DNA of 64,000 nt. It comes from Branchiostoma floridae. Lineage: Eukaryota; Chordata; Leptocardii; Amphioxiformes; Branchiostomatidae. Within the stretch, counting starts at the first letter, position 1. Every line of letters starts with the position of its first letter. Below, piece by piece: positions 36,501 to 46,520 of this stretch. The stretch is taken from NCBI RefSeq assembly GCF_000003815.2, contig NC_049994.1, positions 3,457,532 to 3,521,531 on the forward strand. The letters run 5' to 3'. Below the pieces are notes generated by a model. The model was not told the origin of the DNA. It did not search any database and saw only the letters and a list, made by a program, of their open reading frames with translations. Position numbers and translations under genes: made by a program.

Positions 36501-36738
36501 GTTCATGCGCAAGCTGCCAAAGACCTGCTACCAGGCCTACAAGAGGAGAAGAGGGAGGTCCATCGAGCCGTGGAACGACGAGATGCGGCTGGGAGAGGGA
36601 CCGCTACCGAACAACAGCAGTAGCAGCCGGCGGGGGCAGCCCAACAGTACGCCGAGGATGAACTTCCGTCTAGCCGATCGTAGACGGTCGGTTCGACCCA
36701 CACTGGTGAAGACACAGATGGTCGCCACCATCGCCTAA
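16529..36738 (+). CDS. PROKR: Prokineticin-receptor-like class A GPCR, 4 coding exons, complete
   Basis: Join 16529-16977, 33689-33877, 35559-35654 and 36225-36738. All three introns are GT..AG and phase 2, and the product is 415 aa. Visible landmarks: N-glycosylation sites N6 and N31 in an acidic N-tail; TM1 GN at 66-67; TM2 LALSD with D95; the disulfide pair C125 and C202; DRY at 149-151; W175 in TM4; P229 and Y237 in TM5; CWLP at 282-285; and NTVVY at 324-328 in place of NPxxY. Strings typical of prokineticin receptors are DYYIVR, FCGQVW, WFRTIPG, IRDFFP and NSMINTV. Vertebrate PROKRs bind the AVITGA-type cysteine-rich peptides and signal mainly through Gq; the amphioxus ligand is not shown here. 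As I recall, vertebrate PROKR genes also have an intron at the TM3 DR/Y junction, which supports orthology. C346 is a possible palmitoylation site, followed by a basic tail. Another peptide GPCR (NPY- or tachykinin-type) is possible but less likely. Confidence 0.93.
17620..18060 (+). repeat. ~62-bp minisatellite in receptor intron 1
   Basis: Six or more imperfect units of the form ATCACCCTTCGGAGTAACAC, CAGCTTTT and ATCTGTATCTGTATCGCCGCTA. Units degrade towards 18060. The rest of 16981-17600 is AT-rich intron with nothing recognised. Confidence 0.8.
18425..18700 (+). repeat. Fragment of the 1.07-kb element, with (GT)n
   Basis: ATGCCATGGAGGTTATATTTTACCCTG, then a (TG)n run at 18459-18520, then a segment matching 5640-5790 (GGGCCCCTAGCGGC, GTACTGCAGCGCAACTTCC). 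It stops where the perfect hairpin 18701-18777 begins. Lies in receptor intron 1. Confidence 0.7.
18701..18777. repeat. Perfect hairpin, 37-bp arms, 3-bp loop
   Basis: AAATCCCTTCAGCGTTGCCT continues to 18737 and is exactly inverted at 18741-18777 around TTA. Located in receptor intron 1. Confidence 0.9.
18780..20330. other. Intron 1 stretch with nothing recognised
   Basis: AT-rich sequence without a convincing ORF, TIR pair or tandem array; one short (CTGTAT)n-like run lies near 19797-19830. Confidence 0.4.
20330..20900 (-). repeat. Inverted copy of the 1.1-kb array unit
   Basis: Landmarks seen in the array (GAAAATAAGCATTAGGATC, AACTCCGCTTGCAAGGTTGA, TCAACGGCTTGGAGGTAC) appear here reverse complemented, so the array is headed by one unit in opposite orientation. 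Confidence 0.75.
21648..22036 (-). mobile_element. Composite SINE with two tRNA-like heads and 8-bp target-site duplication
   Basis: Reading the minus strand from 22036: a first tRNA-like head (A box TGGCGCAGCGGC, B box GGTTCGAATCC), a body with CTTGTGCCCTTGGCAAAGG and CACTTTACACG, then a second tRNA-like head at about 21895-21825 (A box TAGTTGGTATAGTG, B box AGTTCGATCCC), then a unique tail. AATACCGT flanks it at 21640-21647 and 22037-22044. It inserted into a unit of the 1.1-kb array. Confidence 0.75.
22999..23377 (-). mobile_element. Non-LTR retrotransposon 3' fragment with 12-bp target-site duplication
   Basis: A minus-strand frame encodes WVDLNRARCGVGRTRDNLLKWG, then CRCG and TMGHITKDCVLGP, then AVAWLQYW, the cysteine/histidine-bearing C-terminus common to many LINE ORF2 proteins. 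The upstream 60-90 bases (23290-23375) continue the protein only in another frame, suggesting a frameshift. The 3' end on the minus strand carries a short GAT/ATG tail (22999-23010). The fragment is flanked by TTCCATCCATAT at 22987-22998 and 23378-23389. It lies inside one unit of the 1.1-kb array. Confidence 0.85.
24438..24692 (+). mobile_element. Full-length tRNA-derived SINE with 9-bp target-site duplication
   Basis: A tRNA-like head at about 24438-24518 has a Pol III A box (TGGCGTAACTGGTAGAGCG) and B box (AGTTCGATCCC). Then follow a core containing CACTTTACAC..CCTTCCTCAC..CCCAGGTG and an A-rich tail (AATAAATAAAA). It is flanked by TTCATATGT at 24429-24437 and 24693-24701. The sister array unit at 23.89 kb shows the empty site. 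The head and tail do not close into a canonical tRNA, so this is a retroposon and not a tRNA gene. Confidence 0.85.
26001..26477. mobile_element. 477-bp TIR element with G-run, inserted in the 1.1-kb array
   Basis: Starts TGCCCGTAGCCAG and ends with its exact inverse (13 bp). Internally, a G13 run sits near one end and GGGGGGGG..CCCCCC near the other, together with a GCGCCGCAGGCGC-type palindrome and two related stretches around 'GCCATTTCCTGCA'. Removing it restores the usual array spacing (1613 minus 477 gives 1136 bp). No target-site duplication is obvious. Confidence 0.75.
29391..29414 (+). repeat. G24 homopolymer
   Basis: 24 consecutive G. Other long runs: G13 at 26024-26036, G18 at 34017-34034, C21 at 45368-45388, G13 at 52124-52136. 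Confidence 0.95.
31810..33337. other. Intron 1 distal part, little recognised
   Basis: AT-rich. One unit resembling the gap-flanking repeat lies near 31930-32030 (ATTGCACAGACTTTGCAAATTTG). A CT/ATCT-rich microsatellite is at about 32888-32950. No gene is seen. Confidence 0.45.
33338..33553. mobile_element. 216-bp TIR element rich in CGCGGT/CGCGAA
   Basis: TACTGTAAATGCA is exactly inverted at 33541-33553. Subterminal motifs GTTCGCGG and CCGCGAAC also pair, so the whole element can fold. It lies in receptor intron 1, 135 bp before exon 2. 3'-truncated copies lie at 39548-39655 and 51953-52060. Confidence 0.8.
33689..33877 (+). CDS. PROKR: Receptor exon 2: ICL2, TM4, ECL2
   Basis: The acceptor is TTTTCAG after a long T-tract. 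The first base completes Arg150 and is followed by Tyr151 of the DRY motif. The exon encodes TM4 with W175 and ECL2 with C202 in GAFCGQVW. The donor is AAAAG followed by GTGGGG. Its length of 189 bp keeps phase 2. Confidence 0.92.
33990..34500 (+). repeat. Tandem repeat spanning an assembly gap (intron 2)
   Basis: Segments containing GGAAATTG.GCCAACTTTAC and CACACTGACG recur on both sides of the gap and again at 34340-34480. 34133-34232 is exactly 100 N, the usual placeholder for an unsized gap, so the true intron length is unknown. The receptor exons are not affected. Confidence 0.8.
34133..34232. other. Assembly gap, 100 N
   Basis: Exactly 100 unspecified bases inside receptor intron 2, preceded by an 18-G run and flanked by related tandem units. 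Confidence 0.99.
35559..35654 (+). CDS. PROKR: Receptor exon 3: TM5
   Basis: A short 96-bp exon with acceptor TTTCTAG and donor ATATG followed by GTGAGA. It completes Ser213 and encodes TM5 with P229 and the CFCYFRI stretch (C236, Y237). It carries no ATG-initiated ORF of useful length; I found it by requiring TM5 between exons 2 and 4 and checking that the phases match. Confidence 0.92.
35855..36083 (+). repeat. Degenerate (GAT)n microsatellite in receptor intron 3
   Basis: GATGATGAT-type trinucleotides, interrupted, across most of the 570-bp intron. Confidence 0.85.
36225..36738 (+). CDS. PROKR: Receptor exon 4: ICL3, TM6, TM7, C-tail
   Basis: The acceptor is TTTACACAG. The first base completes Trp245 of the WFRTIPG motif. 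Encodes ICL3, TM6 with CWLPYY, ECL3 with RDFFP, TM7 with NSMINTVVY, then an Arg/Ser-rich tail of about 80 residues. The stop TAA is at 36736-36738. The reading frame is also open upstream of the acceptor (from 36130), but that stretch is intron: it lacks receptor similarity and codon character. I see no clear AATAAA within several hundred bases downstream. Confidence 0.93.
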
Positions 36739-38480
36739 GCTTTATATTTCTTAAATATGCGGTCACAAGATGTATATTATAAGGAGGTTCACAATTGTAG
36801 GTATATATACGCAGCGATTATCACACCGTTGGTAATGAGTCAAAGGTGAATACACTAATTTGTAAACATTCCTTGCCTTATACATAAATATGTTCAGATG
36901 AGTTTTGTTTGCGTTTTAGGGGCCTTCATTCTTGACACATTACCCAGAATGCATTTAGCTCGCATGCGTACTTTTAGAAACGTGAACTTCCTGATATAAT
37001 TATACTGCAGAAATGTATGGTGGAAACACCAAAAGCCTTGCCATGGTGCTATTCGTTGAAGAACATCACATCTTAGGTGATATCTTCAAACGGCACCAGC
37101 TGCTTAAACTCGCTACTCGGCGCTTGCTTTTAATGTTCGAATGGTCGAAATGTAACGATTTTTCAATGATTAAATTTCAAGGATCATTGAAGAAGCTCTT
37201 CAGGACTTAATGAAAAAGCTGTTATGGTATCAGTGACGAAGCTCTTAAGGATTCCTAAGCTCCAGATATGTTATTTTCCCTTAGATATTAGTTTTAGGAA
37301 GTAAAATGCATACAATTTCACATCATATGATCGATGAAGCTCCCACTAGTTTCGCGTGCATAAGCAACTCTTTAATTAGACAAATAATATTCGCTAATGG
37401 CCTAATACAATAAGTATGACACTGAGACCTTGAAAAACGTTGGGGTACAAAATCAATTTCAGGGGCGATAAGACAAAACCCTATCGTTGTCAGTTCTTTG
37501 CTATTTTCTAAACAATAGACCTTGGTGTGCACATCGTATTTATGCCGAAAATACTAGTGATGAAGGAACTGTCTTTACGTATAGGAAACACAATGAGTAG
37601 GGTCTGCATGGGTTTTGTGACTGTCATTGCGTTATACAAACACACGTTTACGTTGCCAAATTTAATACTAACAAAGGGTCTAATAATCATGTATTTGCTG
37701 ATCAATACGTAATCTATTGGAGAAAAAAATCCCTTCTGGAGTTTAGTGTCACTTGACAACGCAGCTTGAGAAGAAGCCCTTGGATTTATTCTATTTTAAT
37801 TAGTTCGTGAGGAATTGCCACGAGTTCGGCACCATTTTGGGAACAGCTAATTGTAGAGTAGAAATAATTATCATAAAGTGTAAATATCTACAGAGTTTTA
37901 ACAGATGTATTGTTTATTCAGTCACCACCCCTTCACAAAGACATTCACATACTTACCAGTAATTCTGATTTTAAAAAAATCCAAATTCTTTTCAATGAAT
38001 TTTTGTACATATTGTAACATACGTCTTTCAAGCTGTAAATATATATTTGAGAGAGTTTCTTTTACCGTGTAAGATCACTTTAAAGATGACATGAATGATA
38101 AAACCAAGTAGCCAGAAGTTTTTGAACTTCATTCTGTAGTGTCTAGCTTGTATCTTGAGGGCACCGAGTCTTGCCTTTGTCTAGATCTTATCAAGATAGC
38201 CAGGGTAAAAGACAAAGTTCATTTTTGAATAGGCTATCAAATCTTTAGGGCTAGGAAAGATATCTGCGGATATTTTGCTTCAGATGACGATTGACATTGA
38301 CGATGGCATTCGATTTGCATGATTTTAGCTTTGAGTGTTTTGCAGTTTTGCCAAGAAGCTATGCTGAGAATATGGGCTTGTTGTGCATTTTGTGGAAGCC
38401 AAGAATTACGACTAATGGATCTGGAATTTTCCACAGTACAAAGAATAAGCTTATTGTGTATCAAAAGTAAAGGTAAAGCT
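36739..38480. other. 3' flank of the receptor gene
   Basis: Contains a half-element of the GTGGGTAA family near 36916-36990 (GGGGCCTTCATTCTTGAC, TACCCAGAATGC). No further gene and no clear canonical poly(A) hexamer close to the stop are seen. Confidence 0.45.
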
Positions 38481-38509
38481 AGTCTAGAGGGTTGCTATTA
38501 ACTGTGTCT

Positions 38510-38665
38510 AGGGCAGGGTATTTGAAGATCGAGCCCATCATCTCCTTCTACCGCCCCAACCGAAGTATCCATTATTACACCTTGGTGGAGTGAGGAAAGT
38601 CGTGTAAAGTGCCTTTTCTTGAGGACAGAACGTCAAGCCAAGAAAGCTAAAAATCCCTCCCTCGA
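38510..38665 (-). mobile_element. SINE core fragment
   Basis: On the minus strand it contains CACTTTACACGACTTTCC and TCACTCCACCAAGGTG, the same core as the SINE at 24.5 kb, but the tRNA head is missing or degenerate. Limits are approximate. Confidence 0.55.
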
Positions 38666-38884
38666 CGCAACACATGTTTTGCATGTATACTTAGCTCAAT
38701 GTAAGACCTTGTGCGACGGAGTTATCTTAAAAGTGTGATGGTAAAGCCAAAAGAATAAAAAATAGATTTGTGAAGGCTGTACTTACGAATTTACTGATCT
38801 AAATTTGACTCAATTAAGAGAAATTTGCGTGATTTCTAAATATATCAAAAAGTTTCATCTCATTATGATACAATTAGCGTAGGA

Positions 38885-39285
38885 CGACACTTCAACAAAA
38901 GATCTCAGATAATCCAATCTATCCAGTGAATCAATGTCTACGAAATCTTTTTTGAGCCGAAATTGAAATAATTTGTTCATACAGTAAAGTAATTCAATAA
39001 CTGAATGCATTCTGCTATAATGGCGTTCCGTAGGTGTTGAGTTGAATCAAGTTTTTACGTACAGGATATCATAAATTGTGATAAGGACGACGCTTCAACA
39101 AAAGATCACAAAAAATGCACTCTATCCAGTGAATCCATATCTACGAAATCCGGTTTGAGCCGAAATTGAAATACTTTGTTCATAAAGCAAAGAAATCTTA
39201 TGACAGAATGCATCCTGCTACGACGGCTTTCCATTGGTTTGGAATCTAATCAAGTTATTACCCCAGGATATCATTGGTTGTGATA
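38885..39285 (+). repeat. Two tandem ~205-bp copies
   Basis: CGCTTCAACAAAAGATC.CA, CTATCCAGTGAATC and TTTGAGCCGAAATTGAAATA recur in order at about 38885-39088 and 39089-39285. Confidence 0.75.
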
Positions 39286-39474
39286 AGCGATCGATTGGTG
39301 AATAGAACGTGTATGTACATGTGATTGTGTTGAGTTGGTAAATAGCGCCTGTCATATTGTGTGGGTACACGTTCATGTGATGAGTTGATCTTGTCTCTTT
39401 TATCAAATTTTAGAATGCGTTACCAGCTGTGATTTTGATTAGGTAATTTGGTGTCTGTCACGAGTTTCGGAAGA

Positions 39475-39865
39475 TCTAAACTAGTCTTAATGATTTTCTG
39501 TCACGACTTTTTTGAAGATGTTGCCACAGCATAATGGAATCTATATTACTGTAAATGCATTTAAGTTCGCGGGGATTTAATTTAGCAGTAGCACCATTTA
39601 CTGTAGTCCCCTACTGTCATGAAAAAAGGTTCGCGGTGGTTTAAAGTTCGCACACATAAATTCACGCCTGGTTTAAGAGAAATATCATCCGTAAAATTTA
39701 CTAGCTGTAGCCTTATCAAAATGGGGGGGGGGTGTTCATCAGAAATCACATAAACATCGCCTACCCAAAGCTACGCCTTTGGCTCATACAATATATCAAG
39801 TGAGCAGCAAATCCGAGCTTTCCAATTCCGTGTGAGGCGCCTCTAACCAATTGTCAGGCAATCAG
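39475..39865 (+). repeat. Segment duplicated at 51888-52255
   Basis: About 390 bp from CTAAACTAGTCTTAATG to GGCGCCTCTAACCAATT, near-identical to 51888-52255 and including a truncated copy of the TACTGTAAATGCA TIR element and a G-run. Confidence 0.85.
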
Positions 39866-40441
39866 AGAATCTAATGCATTATCTGGAGAAAACATTTAGG
39901 TGATTCATTGATTGGCTGACAGTTTATTGTACACATACAGGTATGTTTCGTGACATCTTTGAATAGTTTCATCAAGCTGATAAGTCACCGGATCACACAG
40001 TTTTCTTTGTACAACTACATGGTTTTACCAACCCGACGTTTAGGTGACCGTCTGTTACCTTCTTTATTGCAATACTGTCTAGTTCTGCTTTGTACATCAG
40101 CTAGGCAATCGCATTGCGCCGAGTAAGGATAACGTAATATTTCCAAACTGGCGCTCGGCCGGGCAGCTTTCGGAAGCGAAAAGAAAGGAGCGAAAAGAAT
40201 TTTATAGAAAACATCAACATACACAAGAGCTTTAAATAAGTTTCATTGGCATAATATGCGTATATTTCTATGTATACTTTAATTTGTCATTTCTTAAAAC
40301 ATCCCGGCCGGGTCCCGGTTTGGAAATGTGACCTAAGCCTTAGGTGACAGTTAGGTAAACTTAAGTAAACAGAAGACAACAAGTTGTGTACGAAACTTTG
40401 TTGTCTGGTTTCTTTACAGTACTCTCTATAAAGTGTTTCAC

Positions 40442-40626
40442 GATTCTAAATACGCATGCGACGCAAAATGCATTGTGGGTAGTTTGTCAAAGGCCCATTA
40501 GAAATTATCAACAACAACAAAAAAACGCATGGAAATTCTTATACAAATCGAAAAAGTGGTTGAAACAAGAAATTCTACAATTTAGGGGCCTTCACCATTG
40601 ACCTCGCGCATGCGTTATTAGAATCT
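40442..40626. mobile_element. 185-bp TIR element of the 'GTGGGTA..GTCAAAGG' family
   Basis: Left GATTCTAAATACGCATGCG is matched by inverted AGATTCTAATAACGCATGCG at the right. Inside are TTGTGGGTAG..TTTGTCAAAGGCCC and GGGGCCTTCACCATTGAC. Related half-elements are at 4535-4600, 36916-36990, 43625-43720 and 48838-48905. Confidence 0.65.
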
Positions 40627-40739
40627 CGGTTGAGACGACAAACCACGTTTCAATGTTGATAAGATCCCTTGTTGCCAAGTGAAATGCACTAAGTATCTAG
40701 ATATTGATGCGGAAGGAAGAAGAATCTAGTTTTGTGACG

Positions 40740-40965
40740 AAATTATGTAGTATTATTCAGTGAGTCTACGGTGCTATATTCGATACGTATTTTGCAAGTA
40801 AATTCATGTCAAAAGGTATACAGTTGTCAGATTTAAGACGTGTCATCGTTAGATTACTTCAATGAGACTTAGAATTGAAATTCGCTGTCCAGGAGTATGT
40901 TGTGTAGTATTATTCAGTGAGTCTACGATGCTATATTTGATACGTCTTTCGCAGAGGGTCGTAAA
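40740..40965 (+). repeat. Short tandem duplication (~155 bp apart)
   Basis: TGTAGTATTATTCAGTGAGT and CTATATT.GATACGT occur at about 40744 and again at about 40902. Confidence 0.65.
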
Positions 40966-41344
40966 TGCCAGATAACCTGTGTCACCCCCCGTCTATATCA
41001 CTAAAGGGGTAACGGTTACCGCGGATATTATCAATGCAGCTTAGAGCTACTGACATTGCTAATCATTGTAAAGAATGGGTTTGAATTTTTGATTTATTGA
41101 TTTTATTGATAAGGAACGCTTATGTCCCAGGAAAGTATCAAGAAGTGATTATTTGCATATGGTATACTGGCAACCAAAGAAGTTTACCTTTAAAACGAAC
41201 GAAATGAAGTTTTATTTATAAATGTTTTATCATTGGTTTGACTTAGATATTGAGGAATATATATTTGTTGTGAAACAATGTTCCGTCTAGTCTGATCACT
41301 TATTTCATCATATTTATTTTTCTCCTACTTAAAATAAACTAGAG

Positions 41345-41860
41345 GCAATCGACTTACTGTAGTAAAACGTACAGCACTTACTCTAGTAACACTTACACCA
41401 TTTACTCTAGTAAACCTTACACCACTTACTCTACTAAAACCTTACACCATATACTCTTAGACTAGCAAACCTTACACCACTTACTCTAGTGAAACTTAAA
41501 CCACCTACTAGTAAACCTTACACCACTTACTCTAGTGAAACTTAAACCACCTACTAGTAAACCTTACACCACTTACTCTAGTAACATTTACACCACTTAC
41601 TCTAGTAAAACTTATACCACTTACTCTAGTAAAACTTACACCACTTACTCTAGTAAAACGTATACCACATACTCTAGTAAATCGTACACCACTAACTCTA
41701 GACTAGTAAACTTTAAACCACTTACTCTAGTAGACCTTAAGCACTTACTCTAGTAACACACCACTTACTCTAGTAAAACTTACACCACTTACTCTAGTAA
41801 AACTTACAATACTTCCTGTAGTAAAACTTACACTACTCACTCCAACAAAACGTACACTAC
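41345..41860 (+). repeat. 24-bp tandem array
   Basis: About 20 imperfect units of CCACTTACTCTAGTAAAACT + TACA. Since 24 is a multiple of three, it reads as an 8-residue repeat (TTYSSKTY) in one frame, which creates a 72-aa ORF that I do not regard as a gene. A related array is at 52262-52480. Confidence 0.9.
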
Positions 41861-41869
41861 TCCAATAGG

Positions 41870-41938
41870 GGTTGTACTAATAGCTCCATGGAGCTGGCTC
41901 TATGGAGCTGGCTCCACGGAGCTATTAGTACAACCCCT
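41870..41938. repeat. Hairpin at the end of the 24-bp array
   Basis: AGGGGTTGTACTAATAGCTC is inverted at the right as GAGCTATTAGTACAACCCCT, around GGAGCTGGCTC-type inner repeats. Confidence 0.85.
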
Positions 41939-42109
41939 TTCTCACAATACTCACTCCAGCAAAAGTTACACGACTCACCCCAGTAAAACTTACACAACTC
42001 ACTCTCTGACCCAAGAGCTATCTACCGCTCAAGATCACAACCACAGCATCTCTATATAGAACACGAGATATCAAAGCAGGCAATTACGCAGTAGTACGCT
42101 TTTGCACTT

Positions 42110-45050
42110 GACCTTTGTTTACCGACCTCTACCCACGTGCACGTGTCAAGTATCATAAGGATCTTATCAAAGCTTCTCGAGTTATGCAGTCATAAGGCGC
42201 TTAGCTTTTAAAGCCTATTCATCGTTAAAGGCTAGAATTGCTGTCGCACTTTAATATAGTGGACCACAATTTTCTTCAAAGGCACAATGCCTACGTCTTT
42301 TGCTTTTATTTTTTTTACACCATCCAGCACATGGCAGTACTAGTGTAGTATATATACCAAGCTACGTATTTGCTGCCATTTTAGTCTCCAAGTCGTCCAG
42401 GCTTTTCTTTAGCCTTACAAACTACTGCTATGATAATTCATAACAAAAACCATTCACATGTATGGTGACCAACCCCTGTAGCTCTGTCCGACCACATGCT
42501 ACATAACAGTCACAATTAAACATAAGGGTGCCTGCTACCTTACCAGAAACCGCTGTGACAACAGTCTATTCCCGGTCATTGACGTTATTGTTTCAAAAAT
42601 AATGAGAGAAAAGGGCAAAAAATGATGTTTTCCTTCGCTTAATGGATACATTAAGGTAGCCTATGCATGACATGTCTACTTTTGCTACCATATCGGCGTC
42701 GACTACCGCGCAAACCACCGACCAGATTGATTGGACCCTTGGGTGGGATATCGTAAGAGACCGTGTCAAGGAATCGTGATACGAAGTACATGTACCTAAG
42801 GGATTTGTTACACAAGTCTTCAATTTAGGGTTGAATTTCTGGTCGACAAATCATGCGTGGTGATGTAAGGCAGGCCAATCTGATTCTATTCTATGGAGGA
42901 CATCCTCTTAAACTATACATCTTGTCAAATTTGTCAAAACTAATGTGAGAGGACGAAAAAATAATATTGCAGCAAATATATATTATATGTTGCTTACTTA
43001 AATACAACGCTACAGGGCTACAAATTGAACCACAAAACTGCTTTATAGAACATCATAAACAAGTAGCATTTGTGTGTCAAGGGGGGTTGGTGATGATCAA
43101 AGAAGGTAGCGATAGGTTGTCTTGCTCTTCCGCCTTCTCCGTGTTCATATCCCTCACAGAGAAGCATAAAAGTCAGGAGCAGTCAAATAAACGACAAGCA
43201 ACCTGACCCACTTTAAAACCACGATACACCCCATGTCCACTCACATTCTTTGATGGTGTAGAACCAAATAGGGCGCAGGCGTCTTTGAAATTGTCTCGGA
43301 GTCCCTCGTACAAATCTAAAGCCCCTAAACGAACATGGACGAACTACCAATGAATCCACAATTATGCCCTAGGCTTCTTGTGTGCTTTTGATAAAGTACA
43401 TTCAAGCACATTCGAATTTGCCAGGTTTTGCGGTAGAACATTCATTACATGTGCACGTTTCATGACAAGCTTGGTAATGCTAGCCTTTTGGGGGCATTCT
43501 GTCATAACAAGTTAGTGATTTGTTTTTTTAGAACGGCTGTAAAGTCATTAAAGTCATCCATAAAATAAGATCCGTGTGGCCAAATGGGAGTTATGTTACA
43601 GGGGCTCATTAGCTCATTAATACTTGACAGGAATTGTGGGTAAAATGTCAAAGGTCAGAGACCCTGAGACATAAACAAGAGTGGGTAAAATGTCAAAGGT
43701 CAAAGCCCCTGAAACATGAAAAAGACACGTCTGCACATTTTAATGCAAATAGAAACTAGAAAGGCCGACATTTGCTTAAGAGCAAATACAGCATATTTCA
43801 GCCATACCCCTTCCCACGCAACATTGGACTGTTCCAAATCACCCCTGCGCAAAAATGGAACATCCTCTTAACAGTACATTATCCCCCAAAGTGGACTGGT
43901 ATTGTGAATTGATTCCAGGTAAAGACAGAGCTTGCTTCTATTTTTCAGAAAATGACAATAATCACACCTTCCATTCAGAAAATTTTCATCATGACTGAAA
44001 ATTGTTGAATGACTTCATGTAATGTCATTAACAATTTTCAGTACGATAACTAGGTGTAAGTTTAAAAAAGTATAAGCTCCTTGTGATGTGGGTACATTTA
44101 TTATTGCAGTGAACTTTTTTTATTCAAGTAGGGCATACGATTTAATAATTATCAAGCAGGTGCAGGTACTGTAGGAGCGTTTGTTTTCTTCAAGCTGTAA
44201 AACTGTTAAACTGTTTTACTTTGTATGCAATCGAGCCTATTCTTATTTTAGTTTAACAACTCAGTCCTGCCAGACCCGGAAGATACGATTGAACCTTGTT
44301 CGAGGATTTATTTTCGTCTGTCTGGTCAGTCTGTTCATACCCTGGCGCTGAGAGTGTTTTATTGGGCCGAAACTCTGGCAGTTTAAAGTTACTTACAATT
44401 TAAATGTTCAAAGTTTATGTCAAACAACAACAGCACTAGGAACACATACATTTGCTCTGGAGAAAATACAGCAGTTTTCGCCCGTTCCAGTCCAGTGATA
44501 GAAATGTGGCCACTATAGACAGTTGGTCACTATAGAGAAAAATGCTGATCTATTGACTAGGAGCCATACGTTACACATGATTTCAGTACACTGATCATTA
44601 ATCATATAAACATTGCACAGGTAAGCCAATTGTTTAGATGTACAATTAAGTTCAAATAATTCTGAAGAGAAATATTGATGAGAAAATAATCATTCTCGCC
44701 ACTGTCTAACTTATAATTACGTATCAAAATTAAACGCAGATTTTCTAACTAACGCACCTTTCGCCGACTTCATCAAAGGACCGCCGGCTATCAATCAAGC
44801 ACGGCTGTTGATTAGACTTAGAGTTTCAAACAGTCATGTGCTGTGTGCCAGTTGACAGCGAACTTCATGCTACGTGATGTTTTACATTGCTTGGACCTTC
44901 TTTCCTACAGCGGTGCTTCTACAAAATATTTAGACTGTAACACTGAGTCCCACATGTTTTATAGAATAGAATTTGACGCAGAACAGCGTTTTTTGCTGGG
45001 TATTTTTCTTGAAACATGTCCGTGGGAATATCAGCGAGGCGGCGACGCAG
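42110..45050. other. Gene-poor stretch
   Basis: No supported gene. A short direct repeat around GTGGGTAAAATGTCAAAGGTC occurs twice at about 43630-43720 (TIR-family remnant). An AATTTTCA..TGAAAATT inverted pair lies near 43990-44040. Confidence 0.4.
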
Positions 45051-45054
45051 GGAT

Positions 45055-46520
45055 ATCAGACCGTCAACAAAAGTCGCACGGCGGCTAACGGCGCAGCGAA
45101 GATACTAGCGCTATAAATAAGCGCTTCAACTAAGGATGGCAACCCGTACAATATTTTTGTATACTGTTGAGCTAAGTAAAGTTTGTTGTTTATGAGGTTT
45201 TAGTTGTCTTTGAAGCTTTGACCCGAAATATTTTAAAGTCAAACTGCTGAAGAGAAGTAAGTGACTGCTACGATAATCGTAGATATGGCCCTAAAAAAAC
45301 TGATAAAAGAAGCCTTCTCAATAGTCTAAAATGCAAGAGCTTCCGGGGGGGCTTCGCCCACCTGGGTCCCCCCCCCCCCCCCCCCCCCACAGTAGCCCTG
45401 CCCCTGGACCCCGTCAGGGACATTCGGCGGCCCCCGGACCCCTGTCTGACGCTTTGAAAAAATCCTGGCGAGAAGTCTGTTTGGCCTGAGTCTTCAAGTT
45501 AACGTATTGTGTGGTCCCGCTTATGAATATTAATTAGCCTTCGCTTTCCTCTTCGCTGATTGGCTGAACCATTAATTGAATTAACTCTTCCTGCCGGCTA
45601 GACGCAGGTGCAGATGTCGGCTCTGTGGGGTGAACGTCCGAAAGGTCATGGCATGGAGAACGAAAGAAAACCAATTTCCCCTAAAAAAAGTGCTGTAATT
45701 AGGCCTTTTACAGTACTTTATGCCAAAAATTTTACTTGGATCATTTTACCAACTATCTTATGCCTATCTATACCAAATGTTACTCATACCAGGGTACAGG
45801 GGTGAAAAATATACCGTTATAAGACCGTCAACAACAGTCGCACGGAGCTAACAGCGCAGCGAAAATACCATCGCTAGCGTTTCAACTTCGGATAACAAGT
45901 TATAAGTACTGTCGAACTCAGTAACGTTAAAGTTTGTTTTTAGTTGCCTTTGACGGTTTGACCTGAAATGGTGTTACGCTAAACTCCTGAAGAGAAGTTA
46001 AGTGACTGCTGCGATTATCATAGATATGCCCCTAAGAACTGATACAATATAAAGCCTTCTGAATAGTCTAAAATACGAGAGCCTTAGGCGGGCTTCGCTC
46101 CCCCTGGCGGGAACACTGCTATATACGGGATCATGAGGCCCCGCTTATGACAATTAATTAGCCTTTGGCCTCCTCTTCGCTGATTGGCTAGGTCTTTGAT
46201 TCAATTAACTCTCCGGCTGACGCGCACAGGTGTGGCTCTGTGCGGGGTCACGGAACGTCACGTCAGGAGGCCAAAAGAAAACAAATTTCCCCTCAGAAAA
46301 GTGCCAAAATTAATCATTTTAAAGTTGTTTATGTCAAAACTTTTACTTGAATCTTGTTACCAAGTATCTAATGCCTATCTATACCAAATTTCAGGTCATT
46401 TGATTGTAATACCAGGGTACAGGAGCCAAAAGTGTCCTTTTTTGGTCAAAAATTGGCCAAAAATCGCAAAAATAAGCATTTTGTCGCACTGTACACCAAA
46501 AGTGTTATTAAATTGATATG
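45055..46520 (+). repeat. Two tandem ~770-bp copies
   Basis: Copy 1 starts near 45058 and copy 2 near 45822 (AGACCGTCAACAA.AGTCGCACGG). Both continue through TTAATTAGCCTT..CCTCTTCGCTGATTGGCT and CGGCTCTGTG. A C21 run is in copy 1. Confidence 0.75.
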
